In this document: one piece after another, positions 17,179-26,137 of the stretch | How positions within the stretch are numbered: the first letter of the stretch is position 1 | Layout: each line of letters opens with the position of its first letter | Program-made: the position numbers and the translations under genes | The notes under the pieces: generated by a model | What the model was told of the DNA's origin: nothing | What the model saw: the letters and a program-made list of their open reading frames with translations, nothing else | The model's database searches: none | Origin: Ruegeria sp. HKCCD4315 | Lineage (GTDB): Bacteria; Pseudomonadota; Alphaproteobacteria; Rhodobacterales; Rhodobacteraceae | Length of the DNA: 64,000 nt | Assembly (NCBI RefSeq): GCF_013112245.1 | Contig: NZ_WVRN01000001.1 | Span: 1,864,501 to 1,928,500 of the forward strand | Direction of reading: 5' to 3'

Positions 17179-17790
17179 ATGACCGCAAGCAACGCGCAAA
17201 ATATGGATATCTCAGCCGAGGATCGGCTGCGCGCGGATTTCTACAACTTTCTGGGCCTGCTTCTGGCTGGCCCGCCAGATCAGTTGCTTTTGGACCAGAT
17301 GGCGGGTCTAAGCGGAGATGACACCGATCTGGGTCAAGCCATTCAGGCTATGGCACGCGTCGCCAAGGTCACCAAACCTGCTGCTGCCGAGCGCGAGTTC
17401 AACGCGCTGTTCATTGGCTTGGGACGTGGTGAGTTGCTGCCTTACGCCAGTTTTTATCTGACCGGGTTCCTGAACGAAAAACCATTGGCGCAATTGCGCA
17501 ATGACATGGCGGTACGCGGGATCACCCGTGCGCAGAACGTTTTTGAACCCGAAGACAACGTTGCCTCACTGATGGAGATGATGGCGGGCATGATCGTTGG
17601 CCGTTTCGGATCGCCGGCGACGTTGGAAGACCAGAAAACGTTCTGGAACAAACATATCGGCCCCTGGGCCGCACATTTCTATTCGGATTTGGAAGCCGCC
17701 GAAGCGTCGGTTCTCTATGCCTCGGTCGGCACCGCCGGTCGGGTGTTCATGGAAATCGAACGCGAGGCCTTCCGAATGACGGCGGCATAA
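17179..17790 (+). CDS. TorD/DmsD-family FDH maturation chaperone
   Basis: A 203-residue all-helical protein of the TorD/DmsD family, cytoplasmic chaperones that hold the Tat signal of a molybdo- or tungstoenzyme until its cofactor is inserted. The LPYASFYLTGFLNEKPLAQLR block and the EPEDN segment near residue 117 are family hallmarks. Position right before the Tat mini-protein and fdhA strongly suggests FdhA, and possibly the mini-protein, as its client. A short hairpin (AGCGCC / GGCGCT, 17804-17821) lies in the gap after the gene. Confidence 0.9.
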   Translation: MTASNAQNMDISAEDRLRADFYNFLGLLLAGPPDQLLLDQMAGLSGDDTDLGQAIQAMARVAKVTKPAAAEREFNALFIGLGRGELLPYASFYLTGFLNEKPLAQLRNDMAVRGITRAQNVFEPEDNVASLMEMMAGMIVGRFGSPATLEDQKTFWNKHIGPWAAHFYSDLEAAEASVLYASVGTAGRVFMEIEREAFRMTAA

Positions 17791-17848
17791 CCCGCCACTC
17801 GCCAGCGCCTGAATTGGCGCTAGATCGCAAATGGGAGAGGAGAAGCCC

Positions 17849-18037
17849 ATGAGCAAGACCAAGGAAGAAGGCGCAACCCGCCGCGACTTCCTGAAACTGG
17901 CCGGAACCGCAGCGCCTGCTGCCGTCGCCGCCGCCAGCCTGAGCGGTCAAGCCGAAGCAGCCGAGCTGCCGACGGACGAGACCCGCATGCAAGATACAGC
18001 GCATACCCGCGCCTATCTGGAAAGCGCGCGCTTCTAA
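17849..18037 (+). CDS. Formate dehydrogenase region Tat-signal mini-protein
   Basis: A 62-residue protein with a twin-arginine motif RRDFLKLAG at about residues 12-20, a hydrophobic Ala-rich h-region and an AEA cleavage region, leaving a mature peptide of only about 30 residues. It matches a known small family found ahead of fdhA. I use the ATG at 17849 because GGAGAGGAG precedes it; an ATG at 17831 would place that ribosome site inside the gene. It may be an exported small subunit or assembly partner; its function is unknown. Confidence 0.82.
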   Translation: MSKTKEEGATRRDFLKLAGTAAPAAVAAASLSGQAEAAELPTDETRMQDTAHTRAYLESARF

Positions 18038-18170
18038 GCCGCCTCGACTGCGCCCGGCGCACCAGCCGGACGATGTCACTTACCCGACTGACGGTTGCGA
18101 TTGGCCCTGACGTCGGTTTCGCAGTTACCAAGCCAGCCGTGATCCTCATGGCCAGCAAGGGAGGAAAGAA

Positions 18171-21065
18171 ATGCTTAGGAAAAAGACCAACGGGGTTGCG
18201 AGACGCCCCCAGCGGACAAGTATCCTGTCCCAGGTCGGCGAGAAAACCGTCGATCGCCGCGCATTCCTGCGTGGCTCGGGCCTGACGATCGGCGGCCTTG
18301 CCGCGATCAGCGCCACGGGTGGAACCGTGACGCCTGCCAGCGCCCAAACAGCGGCAAACACCGCCGTTGAAAACATCAAATCCGTATGCACCCACTGTTC
18401 GGTCGGCTGTACGGTCGTCGCCGAAGTTCAGAACGGTGTCTGGGTCGGGCAAGAACCCGGCTGGGACAGCCCGTTCAACCTGGGTGCACATTGTGCCAAG
18501 GGGGCCTCGGTCCGCGAGCATGCCCATGGCGAGCGTCGCCTCAAGTATCCGATGAAAAAGGAAGGCGGCGAGTGGAAGCGCATCAGCTGGGAAGAGGCGA
18601 TCAACGAGATCGGCGACGGCATGATGAGCATCCGTCAGGAATCCGGGCCGGACAGCGTGTACTGGCTGGGCTCGGCCAAGCACAATAACGAACAGGCCTA
18701 TCTGTTCCGCAAGTTCGCCGCCTACTGGGGCACGAACAATGTGGACCACCAGGCCCGTATCTGCCACTCGACCACTGTTGCGGGTGTTGCGAATACATGG
18801 GGCTACGGCGCCATGACCAATTCGTACAATGACATCCACAACTCACGGGCCATCTTCATCATCGGCGGCAACCCGGCCGAGGCGCATCCCGTCTCGCTGC
18901 TGCACGTTCTGCGCGCGAAAGAGCAGAACAACGCTCCGCTGATCGTCTGCGACCCGCGCTTTACGCGCACCGCGGCGCATGCGGATGAATATGTGCGGTT
19001 CCGTCCCGGCACAGACGTTGCGTTGATCTGGGGTATCCTGTGGCACATCTTCGACAACGGTTGGGAGGACAAAGAGTTCATCCGCACCCGTGTCTGGGGT
19101 ATGGACCAAATCCGCACCGAAGTTGCCAACTGGAACCCGGAAGAGACCGAGCGTGTAACCGGTGTTCCCGGCTCACAGCTCAAGCGTGTTGCCCGTACCA
19201 TGGTCAACAACCGCCCCGGCACTGTGATCTGGTGTATGGGTGGTACGCAGCACACCAACGGCAACAACAACACCCGCGCTTACTGCGTGCTCCAGCTTGC
19301 CTTGGGCAACATGGGCACTTCGGGCGGCGGCACCAACATCTTCCGCGGCCATGACAACGTGCAGGGCGCGACGGACCTTGGTGTTCTGTCCCACACCCTG
19401 CCCGGCTATTACGGCCTGTCGAAGGGTGCATGGGGTCACTGGGCCCGTGTCTGGGGTGAAGATCCCGAATGGCTGGCAGGCCAGTTCGCCACGATCAAGG
19501 ACAAGGAAGGCAAGGATAAACCGCTTCAGAACGAACGCGGCATCCCGGTCTCTCGCTGGATTGATGGTGTTCTGGAAGACCCGGCCAACATGGATCAGGA
19601 CAATAATGTCCGTGCCATGGTTCTGTGGGGCCATGCGCCCAACTCGCAGACCCGGATGACGGAAATGAAGACGGCGATGGAGAAGCTGGACATGCTGGTC
19701 GTGATCGACCCGTATCCCACCGTCTCGGCCGTGCTGCATGACCGCACCGATGGCGTCTACCTGCTGCCCGCCTGTACACAGTTCGAAACCCGTGGCTCGG
19801 TCACGGCGTCGAACCGGTCGCTGCAATGGCGCGACAAGGTGGTAGAACCGCTGTTCGAAAGCCTGCCGGACGAGGTCATCATGGCCAAGTTCGCCAACAA
19901 GTTCGGCTGGGCGGATCGATTGTTCCGCAATATCGAGATGGACGATCCGGAAACCCCCAATGTTGAAAGCATCACACGTGAGTTCAACGCGGGTCTCTGG
20001 ACCATCGGATATACCGGTCAGTCGCCAGAGCGTTTGAAAAGCCATATGGCCAACCAGCACACGTTCGACAGAACCACGCTGCAAGCCATTGGTGGACCCA
20101 ACGATGGCGAATACTACGGTCTGCCCTGGCCCTGCTGGGGAACACCGGAGATGGGTCATACGGGAACACCAAACCTCTATGACATGTCCAAACCGGTGGC
20201 CGAAGGTGGCCTGACCTTCCGCGCGCGCTTTGGCGTGGAACGCGATGGCGACAACCTGCTGGCCGAAGGGGTCTATAGCGTCGGATCGGAAATTCAGGAT
20301 GGATACCCTGAATTCACGATGCAAATGCTGATGGACCTTGGCTGGGACGGTGATCTGACGGCTGAGGAACGCGCAGCTATCGACGCCGTTGCGGGACCAG
20401 AGACCAACTGGAAAACCGACCTGTCCGGCGGTATCCAGCGGGTCGCGATCGAGCATGGCTGCGCGCCCTTCGGGAACGCCAAAGCCCGCGCGGTTGTCTG
20501 GACCTTCCCGGATCCGATCCCACTGCATCGCGAGCCGCTCTATACCAACCGGCGCGATCTGGTGGAGGACTATCCGACCTACGAAGACCGGCAAGCATAT
20601 CGCCTACCTACCCTTTATGCTTCGATCCAAAAGAACGACTTTTCAAAGGATTACCCGATAATCCTCACGTCAGGTCGTCTGGTCGAATATGAAGGCGGCG
20701 GGGATGAGACACGGTCGAACCCGTGGCTGGCCGAGCTCCAACAGGACATGTTCGTAGAGATCAATCCGCGCGATGCCAACAACCTTGGTATTCGTGACGG
20801 ATCGCAGGTCTGGGTCGAAGGTCCTGAGGGTGGCAAGGTCAAGGTGATGGCGATGCTGACCAACAGGGTCGGTGCCGGCGTGGCCTTCATGCCGTTCCAC
20901 TTTGGTGGCCATTTCCAGGGTGAAGACCTGAGGGAGAAATACCCGAAAGGCGCCGATCCCTATGTGCTGGGTGAAAGTACCAACACCGCCCAGACCTATG
21001 GCTATGATTCCGTGACCCAGATGCAAGAGACCAAAGCGACTCTCTGCAAAATCTGGTCAGCGTAA
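18171..21065 (+). CDS. fdhA: Formate dehydrogenase catalytic subunit (W/Mo-bisMGD, Tat-exported)
   Basis: Oxidises formate to CO2 in the periplasm. A 964-residue member of the DMSO-reductase superfamily with Tat signal [10 protein letters not shown] at about 29-38, a [4Fe-4S] site at C73, C76, C80 and C108, and the metal-ligand motif ICHSTTVAG in which C198 replaces the selenocysteine of some FDHs, followed by H199. The start at 18171 follows GGGAGGAAAG. It is the core of an operon with its chaperone, Tat mini-protein, FdhB and FdhC. The tungstate transporter nearby suggests tungsten rather than molybdenum, but the sequence alone does not decide. The Cys ligand means no SECIS element is needed. 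Confidence 0.93.
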   Translation: MLRKKTNGVARRPQRTSILSQVGEKTVDRRAFLRGSGLTIGGLAAISATGGTVTPASAQTAANTAVENIKSVCTHCSVGCTVVAEVQNGVWVGQEPGWDSPFNLGAHCAKGASVREHAHGERRLKYPMKKEGGEWKRISWEEAINEIGDGMMSIRQESGPDSVYWLGSAKHNNEQAYLFRKFAAYWGTNNVDHQARICHSTTVAGVANTWGYGAMTNSYNDIHNSRAIFIIGGNPAEAHPVSLLHVLRAKEQNNAPLIVCDPRFTRTAAHADEYVRFRPGTDVALIWGILWHIFDNGWEDKEFIRTRVWGMDQIRTEVANWNPEETERVTGVPGSQLKRVARTMVNNRPGTVIWCMGGTQHTNGNNNTRAYCVLQLALGNMGTSGGGTNIFRGHDNVQGATDLGVLSHTLPGYYGLSKGAWGHWARVWGEDPEWLAGQFATIKDKEGKDKPLQNERGIPVSRWIDGVLEDPANMDQDNNVRAMVLWGHAPNSQTRMTEMKTAMEKLDMLVVIDPYPTVSAVLHDRTDGVYLLPACTQFETRGSVTASNRSLQWRDKVVEPLFESLPDEVIMAKFANKFGWADRLFRNIEMDDPETPNVESITREFNAGLWTIGYTGQSPERLKSHMANQHTFDRTTLQAIGGPNDGEYYGLPWPCWGTPEMGHTGTPNLYDMSKPVAEGGLTFRARFGVERDGDNLLAEGVYSVGSEIQDGYPEFTMQMLMDLGWDGDLTAEERAAIDAVAGPETNWKTDLSGGIQRVAIEHGCAPFGNAKARAVVWTFPDPIPLHREPLYTNRRDLVEDYPTYEDRQAYRLPTLYASIQKNDFSKDYPIILTSGRLVEYEGGGDETRSNPWLAELQQDMFVEINPRDANNLGIRDGSQVWVEGPEGGKVKVMAMLTNRVGAGVAFMPFHFGGHFQGEDLREKYPKGADPYVLGESTNTAQTYGYDSVTQMQETKATLCKIWSA

Positions 21066-21081
21066 GGGAGGAGAAGAGAAC

Positions 21082-21678
21082 ATGGCAGCAAGAGCAAAGT
21101 TTCTCTGCGACGCCGAACGCTGCATCGAGTGCAATGCCTGCGTCACCGCGTGTAAGAACGAACACGAGGTGCCGTGGGGCGTGAACCGCCGCAGGGTGGT
21201 GACGATCAATGACGGTGACCCGGGCGAACGCTCGATTTCGGTGGCCTGTATGCATTGTTCGGATGCGCCCTGCATGGCGGTGTGCCCGGTCGACTGCTTC
21301 TATCAGAACGAAGAAGGGGTCGTCCTGCACTCCAAGGACCTGTGCATTGGTTGTGGTTATTGCTTCTACGCGTGCCCCTTCGGCGCACCGCAATACCCGC
21401 AGGCAGGCAACTTCGGATCGCGCGGCAAGATGGACAAATGTACCTTCTGCGCCGGTGGCCCCGAGGAAACGCACTCGACCGCAGAGTTCGCAAAATATGG
21501 TCGCAACCGGATCGCCGAGGGCAAATTGCCCATCTGCGCCGAGATGTGTTCCACCAAGGCCCTGCTCGCCGGTGACGGCGACGTGGTCTCGGCCATCTAC
21601 CGCGAGCGCGTCGTTGCGCGCGGGTTCGGCTCGGGCGCGTGGGGTTGGGGCACCGCCTACGACCAGAAAGACGGCTAA
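21082..21678 (+). CDS. fdhB: Formate dehydrogenase iron-sulfur subunit
   Basis: A 198-residue electron-transfer subunit with four cysteine groups for [4Fe-4S] clusters: [37 protein letters not shown], and CTFC with a later CAEMC. It passes electrons from FdhA to the cytochrome b subunit. It has no signal of its own and presumably leaves the cell by hitch-hiking with FdhA through Tat. GGGAGGAG is just upstream, and it starts 16 bases after fdhA. It lacks the C-terminal membrane helix of E. coli FdnH, so membrane contact must come from FdhC. Confidence 0.92.
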   Translation: MAARAKFLCDAERCIECNACVTACKNEHEVPWGVNRRRVVTINDGDPGERSISVACMHCSDAPCMAVCPVDCFYQNEEGVVLHSKDLCIGCGYCFYACPFGAPQYPQAGNFGSRGKMDKCTFCAGGPEETHSTAEFAKYGRNRIAEGKLPICAEMCSTKALLAGDGDVVSAIYRERVVARGFGSGAWGWGTAYDQKDG

Positions 21679-21700
21679 GACCGCTTTTCCATGAACCAAA

Positions 21701-21728
21701 CAGGCGACCCGCATCCGTGGGTCGCCTG
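21701..21728 (+). terminator. Hairpin between fdhB and fdhC
   Basis: A perfect 10-bp stem, CAGGCGACCC (21701-21710) with GGGTCGCCTG (21719-21728), and an 8-base loop. Only a weak T stretch (ATTTTG at 21736-21741) follows, so it may be a partial terminator or an RNA-stability element that lowers fdhC relative to fdhAB. Confidence 0.5.
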
Positions 21729-21753
21729 ATCAGGGATTTTGACCGAGGTTCAG

Positions 21754-22962
21754 ATGTTCCGCTTACTCATCGCATTGCTGTTCACCATTGGGCTGGCACA
21801 GGCCACCGTTGCGCAAACCAACGAGGCTGAGGCACCCGCCACCACGAATGAGCGCGCCTCGACCGGTGGTGCGACCACGCTTGAGGATATTCTCGCGCGT
21901 CAGCGTGGAGAGAAAGTCGATAACAGTTTTCGCTCAGAAAACACTGGCCAGGGCAATGTCGAAGGTCTGTTGGGCCAGTTTGGACCCAGCGGCGTATCCT
22001 CGGACAGTGACGTGTACCGCGCGCTGCGCTTTGGCTCGGCCGACGTGACCGTATCCTCGCGCGGACCTGCTGACAGTGTACTGATCCAAGATGGCGGCAT
22101 GTGGTGGTGGGAATTCCGCACAGGGCCGTTACGCGAATATGGCGGTTACATCATCGCAGGAATGCTGGCCATCATCGTTCTGTTTTTCCTGATCCGAGGC
22201 AAGATTCGCATCGACGGAGAAAAGACCGGCCGTACCGTCCTGCGCTTCACCAGTTTTGAACGCTTCGGTCATTGGCTGTTTGCAGGATCATTCGTCGTGC
22301 TTGCGATCACCGGCCTGCTAACGCTCTATGGCCGCGACTTCTTGATCCCGATCTTCGGCAAGGAAGGTTTCGCAACCATCGCGCAAGGCTGCAAATGGCT
22401 GCACAACAATCTGGCATGGGCCTTCATGTTGGGGCTGATCATCATCACGGTGAACTGGATTGCCCATAACATCCCCAACCGCACCGACCTGAAATGGCTG
22501 GCAGCCGGAGGAGGCTTGTTCAGCAAAAACAGCCACCCACCCGCCAAGAAATTCAACGCAGGGCAAAAGATCATCTTCTGGGCCTGCATATTGCTGGGCG
22601 TCTCGATCAGCCTGTCCGGTCTGTCGCTGTTGTTTCCGTTTGAATTGCCGATGTTCGCCAAGACCTTCTCGGTTGCCAATGCCACCGGCATTCCACAAGC
22701 GCTTGGTCTGAACCTGCCCGTGCAAATGTCGCCTCAGGAAGAGATGCAATATGCCCAGATCTGGCACGTGATGGTCGCTTATGTCTTCATCGCCATCATT
22801 ATCGCGCATATCTACCTCGGCTCGGTCGGGATGGAGGGCGCGTTTGACGCCATGGGTTCGGGCGAAGTCGAAGAACAATGGGCGCGCGAACACCACTCGT
22901 TGTGGCTGGAAGAGGTGCAGGAAAAAGAGGCTGGCAAGGCAGCGGCCTCACCCGCCGAATAG
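21754..22962 (+). CDS. fdhC: Formate dehydrogenase cytochrome b subunit
   Basis: A membrane anchor and quinone-side subunit of 402 residues. It begins with a signal-like helix (1-20, FRLLIALLFTIGLAQA), then a periplasmic stretch of about 110 residues, a helix near 130-148, and the four-helix cytochrome b561/FdnI core from about 165, with histidines such as GHWLF, KWLHN and WHVMVAY as likely heme b ligands. The ATG at 21754 with GAGG upstream is preferred to an in-frame TTG at 21739. It is larger than E. coli FdnI because of the N-terminal extension. The WD40-cytochrome gene begins at the very next base after its stop. Confidence 0.88.
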   Translation: MFRLLIALLFTIGLAQATVAQTNEAEAPATTNERASTGGATTLEDILARQRGEKVDNSFRSENTGQGNVEGLLGQFGPSGVSSDSDVYRALRFGSADVTVSSRGPADSVLIQDGGMWWWEFRTGPLREYGGYIIAGMLAIIVLFFLIRGKIRIDGEKTGRTVLRFTSFERFGHWLFAGSFVVLAITGLLTLYGRDFLIPIFGKEGFATIAQGCKWLHNNLAWAFMLGLIIITVNWIAHNIPNRTDLKWLAAGGGLFSKNSHPPAKKFNAGQKIIFWACILLGVSISLSGLSLLFPFELPMFAKTFSVANATGIPQALGLNLPVQMSPQEEMQYAQIWHVMVAYVFIAIIIAHIYLGSVGMEGAFDAMGSGEVEEQWAREHHSLWLEEVQEKEAGKAAASPAE

Positions 22963-24225
22963 ATGCGCTGGCTGATCCTTGCCTGTGCGTTGACCCCACT
23001 GCCCGCATGGGCGGAGTTCTTCACGCTCAAAGGCCATGGCGGGCCGATCATGGGAATTGCCACCGCGCCAGACGGTCGGATCGCAACAGCCAGTTTCGAC
23101 AATTCTGTCGGGCTATGGTCGGACCAGACACCCCAATGGCTAGAAGGACACGAAGCCGCCGTGAACGCGGTCGTTTTCAACGGTACAGCCATCTATTCCG
23201 CCGGAGATGATTTTACTCTGCGTCGTTGGCCGGGCGGAGAGATTGTCGGTCAGCACAAAGGCAAGATCGTTTCTGTGGCCGCGTCAAAAACGCATGTCGC
23301 GACGGCCAGTTGGGACGGCACAATCGGTATTTGGCCCATTGATGGCACCGCCCCCGACCTGTTCGGCCCTACGGGCAGCGGCGTAAATGCAGTCACTTTT
23401 TCACCGGATGGATCAAAGCTTTTTTCCGCTGGCGTCGATGGGTCCTTACGCGTGTGGGATGTCGCAACCGGCGAAGAAACGGACCGGCTGGTTGAGCACG
23501 GCTTTGGCATCAACGAATTGATCTTTAATGCGCAGAACAACTGGATCGCCTATGGTGCGGTGGACGGGGTGACGCGAATCCTCGATCTGACAACCGGTGA
23601 AGAACGCGACTTCACTCTGGGTCGCCGCCCGATCCTGGCCCTTGCACTCAGCCCGGACCGAAGCCTTTTGGCCGTCGGCGACGGTGAAGGCTATATCATG
23701 ATGATCGACACTACCGAATGGCGCATCACGCAGGATTTTCGCGCAACGCTGCGCGGACCGGTCTGGGCGCTGTCATTCTCGGATGATGGTCAGAACATCC
23801 ACGCCGGTGGCATAGACGCGGCCATGTACAGCTGGCCCGTGGGTGACCTGTCGGATCAACAGCAAATGGCCTCTTCCGAGCCCAGTTTTCTAAAAGATCC
23901 CGACGAAATGGAAAACGGAGAGCGCCAATTCGCCCGCAAATGCTCGATCTGCCACAGCCTGACACCCGACAGCGAACGCCGAGCTGGGCCGACGCTGCAC
24001 GGTATCTTTGGACGACCTGCCGGAACCCTGCCCGGATATTTATACTCGGATACGCTGCAAGACTCTGATATTGTTTGGAATGAACAGACAATAAATGCCC
24101 TTTTCGATGAGGGGCCGGATCATTACATTCCGGGGTCGAAGATGCCGATGCAACGAATTACAGAACAGCAGGATCGGGACGACCTGATCGCCTTCCTGCG
24201 CCGCGCGACGGACGACCAGAACTGA
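22963..24225 (+). CDS. Periplasmic WD40 propeller fused to cytochrome c
   Basis: A 420-residue exported protein. Signal peptide about 1-17 (ending AWA), then about seven WD40-like blades (18-300; clear repeats include ASFDNSVGLW, ASWDGTIGIW, AGVDGSLRVW), then a class I cytochrome c domain with CSICH at C327-H331 and a likely Met ligand in PGSKMPMQR. It starts immediately after the fdhC stop, so it is translationally coupled to the FDH operon. It may dock to FdhC/FdhA or another periplasmic redox partner and pass electrons to or from soluble carriers. I know no characterised FDH with such a subunit. Confidence 0.85.
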   Translation: MRWLILACALTPLPAWAEFFTLKGHGGPIMGIATAPDGRIATASFDNSVGLWSDQTPQWLEGHEAAVNAVVFNGTAIYSAGDDFTLRRWPGGEIVGQHKGKIVSVAASKTHVATASWDGTIGIWPIDGTAPDLFGPTGSGVNAVTFSPDGSKLFSAGVDGSLRVWDVATGEETDRLVEHGFGINELIFNAQNNWIAYGAVDGVTRILDLTTGEERDFTLGRRPILALALSPDRSLLAVGDGEGYIMMIDTTEWRITQDFRATLRGPVWALSFSDDGQNIHAGGIDAAMYSWPVGDLSDQQQMASSEPSFLKDPDEMENGERQFARKCSICHSLTPDSERRAGPTLHGIFGRPAGTLPGYLYSDTLQDSDIVWNEQTINALFDEGPDHYIPGSKMPMQRITEQQDRDDLIAFLRRATDDQN

Positions 24226-24238
24226 ACCGGAGGAGACT

Positions 24239-24364
24239 ATGAAAGCCTTTTTTGCCGCAGTTGCCGCGATGGTCGTGATTACAGTCGCAGCCCCATCCAC
24301 ACTGGATCGGTTCGGGTTCAGTGCTGCTGATACCACGTCGGGTCCAGCGGTGCGCCTCGACTGA
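24239..24364 (+). CDS. 41-residue exported or membrane peptide of the FDH operon
   Basis: A short gene with a strong GGAGGAG ribosome site 5-6 bases before ATG 24239. It reads MKAFFAAVAAMVVITVAAPS and 21 further residues to TGA at 24362-24364. The first 20 residues form a signal peptide or single helix. Its stop is followed directly by the ATG of the regulator gene at 24365, and it begins 13 bases after the WD40-cytochrome stop, so it is embedded in the operon. I do not recognise a family. Confidence 0.65.
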   Translation: MKAFFAAVAAMVVITVAAPSTLDRFGFSAADTTSGPAVRLD

Positions 24365-25237
24365 ATGTCTCAATACCTGACCACCCGAGAACTGGCCGAT
24401 CTGCTGCGCATTGGCGAGCGGAAAGCCTATGATCTTGCCTCTTCGGGCGAGGTGCCCTGCGTGCGCGCCATGGGCAAGCTGCTGTTCCCAAGAACCGAAA
24501 TCATCGCCTGGCTCAACGCCTCACGGTCCGGTCCGCAGGTGGCTGAACCGCCCCTGCCCCCGATTGTTGCTGGCAGTCACGACCCGCTGCTGGACTGGGC
24601 GCTGCGCGAAAGCGGATCAGGGCTTGCCACCTACTATGATGGCTCTTTCGATGGATTGACGCGGCTGAGCGACCGCACTGCGCAGGCCGCGGTATTGCAC
24701 ATCCACGAAGACGGAGGGTTCAACACCAATTCCCTGCGCGACGCCTTGGGAGAAGCCCCGGTCGTTCTCTGTGAAATCGCCCGACGGGAACGGGGATTAC
24801 TGCTTGCTCCGGGCATATCGGACATCAAATCGTTCCAAGACCTCAGATCCAGACGCGTCATCCTGCGTCAGGACAGTGCAGCCAGCCAGCGCCTGTTTGA
24901 GGCGCAACTTGAGGTACATGGGCTAAATCGTGAAGACTTGGACGTTTTCCACGGTTGCGCCCGCACCGAAGAAGAACTGGCCATAGCGCTGCACGATCAA
25001 AAGGCCGAGGCTGGCTTTGGACTGGGTGCCTTGGCCGGGCTGTACAACCTTGGCTTTGTCCCCACCCATTCCGAGCGGCTGGATCTGGCGATCTGGCGCA
25101 GATCTTTTTTCGATCCGCCAATGCAAAAGCTGATGACACTGCTACGCTCGGATCATTTCACACAACGGGCCCGAGAATTCGGCGGTTATGACCTGTCGGG
25201 CCTCGGTACGATCCACCACAATGGTGTCAGCGGCTGA
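24365..25237 (+). CDS. HTH regulator with periplasmic-binding-protein-like sensor domain
   Basis: A 290-residue cytoplasmic protein. Residues 1-55 are an excisionase/MerR-like winged helix (LTTRELADLLRIGERKAYDLASSGEVPCVRAMGK is the recognition part), and about 75-285 match the PBP_like domain, related to molybdate/tungstate receptors (SHDPLLDWALRESG, RVILRQDSAASQRLF). It probably binds an oxyanion or pterin-related ligand and controls fdh and/or tup genes. It directly follows the 41-residue gene and faces tupA convergently. Ligand and targets are inferred. Confidence 0.82.
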   Translation: MSQYLTTRELADLLRIGERKAYDLASSGEVPCVRAMGKLLFPRTEIIAWLNASRSGPQVAEPPLPPIVAGSHDPLLDWALRESGSGLATYYDGSFDGLTRLSDRTAQAAVLHIHEDGGFNTNSLRDALGEAPVVLCEIARRERGLLLAPGISDIKSFQDLRSRRVILRQDSAASQRLFEAQLEVHGLNREDLDVFHGCARTEEELAIALHDQKAEAGFGLGALAGLYNLGFVPTHSERLDLAIWRRSFFDPPMQKLMTLLRSDHFTQRAREFGGYDLSGLGTIHHNGVSG

Positions 25238-25244
25238 TCCCCCG

Positions 25245-25301
25245 CCCACCGCTTCATCTTTTCAAAAATACTCGCCCCGCAAGGGTTGGCCGCAGGCCAA
25301 T
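25245..25301 (-). repeat. Intergenic GC-stem/T-run element, copy 1
   Basis: Read on the minus strand after the tupA stop: short GC-rich inverted segments (ATTGGCC.. with GGCCAA, then CCTTGCGGGG) are followed by GAGTATTTTTGAAAAG and ATGAAGC. The same tail appears after hyuC (33320-33383) in the same relation to the upstream gene. It probably acts as a terminator of the tup operon and belongs to a Roseobacter-type intergenic repeat family. Confidence 0.5.
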
Positions 25302-26120
25302 TTACTGGGCATTGGGAAAAAACACCTGCTGTCCTTCTAGCCTGAAGGACGCGATCGCCTCCTGCCCGTCCGGACCCGTCAACCAGTCGATAAAGCGTTG
25401 ACCGGATGCCTCCCGCACATGTTGGTGCTTTTCAGGGTTAACAAGAATGACACCGTACTGATTGAACAGGCGCGGATCGCCCTCGACCAATACTTCAAGA
25501 TTGCCTCGGTTCCCAAAGGACAACCACGTGGCCCGGTCTGTCAGCGTATAGGCGTCCATTCCGCTGGCCACGCTTAAGGTTGCGCCCATGCCCGAGCCGG
25601 TTTCGCGATACCACGTTCCCGAGGCGCCCGTAGAATCAACGCCAGCATCCGACCAATGGCCCATCTCAGCCTTGTGCGTCCCACTGTCGTCTCCACGCGA
25701 TACGAAGGGCGCTTCAACCTCTGCGATCTCAGTCAGAGCAGCCAGAATATCCGTACCACCACGAATTCCGGCCGGATCAGAATTCGGGCCAACCAGAACA
25801 AAATCGTTATACATCAAGTCTTTGCGTTCAACGCCCCAGCCATCGGCAACAAACTTCTCTTCCGCCGGCTTGGAATGGACCAGCAGCACGTCACCGTCCC
25901 CGTTGATCGCATTGCGAATAGCCTGACCTGTTCCCACCGCGACGACACGCACGTCTATGCCGGATTCGGCTTCGAACCACGGTAAAATATGCTCCAGCAG
26001 TCCAGAGTTTTGTGTCGAGGTCGTCGATTGCACCACTATGAACGGTGTTTCCGCCGAAACCGCCCCCGCCGTTAAGCCAAATGCCACTGCTGCTGCCCGA
26101 ATAACTGCCCGGAACATCAT
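25302..26120 (-). CDS. tupA: Tungstate ABC transporter substrate-binding protein
   Basis: A 272-residue periplasmic receptor with signal peptide 1-23 (cleavage after VSA). The TupA-type ligand motifs TTSTQNSG (about 33-40) and SRGDDSGTH (141-149) are present, placing it in the TupA/tungstate group rather than ModA. It is the last gene of a tupB-tupC-tupA operon on the minus strand. It delivers tungstate for the cofactor of the neighbouring formate dehydrogenase. Preference for tungstate over molybdate is a family inference. Confidence 0.88.
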   Translation of the reverse strand: MMFRAVIRAAAVAFGLTAGAVSAETPFIVVQSTTSTQNSGLLEHILPWFEAESGIDVRVVAVGTGQAIRNAINGDGDVLLVHSKPAEEKFVADGWGVERKDLMYNDFVLVGPNSDPAGIRGGTDILAALTEIAEVEAPFVSRGDDSGTHKAEMGHWSDAGVDSTGASGTWYRETGSGMGATLSVASGMDAYTLTDRATWLSFGNRGNLEVLVEGDPRLFNQYGVILVNPEKHQHVREASGQRFIDWLTGPDGQEAIASFRLEGQQVFFPNAQ

Positions 26121-26137
26121 TTTCTCCGATTTTCTTT

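Noticed and set aside
18759..18767. Selenocysteine in FdhA
   Set aside because: The ligand codon is TGC (Cys198), not TGA, and no SECIS-type hairpin is needed.
19173..20594. Long open frame on the minus strand inside fdhA
   Set aside because: It is opposite a clear coding frame with family motifs; GC-rich codon use creates long antisense frames. No domain seen.
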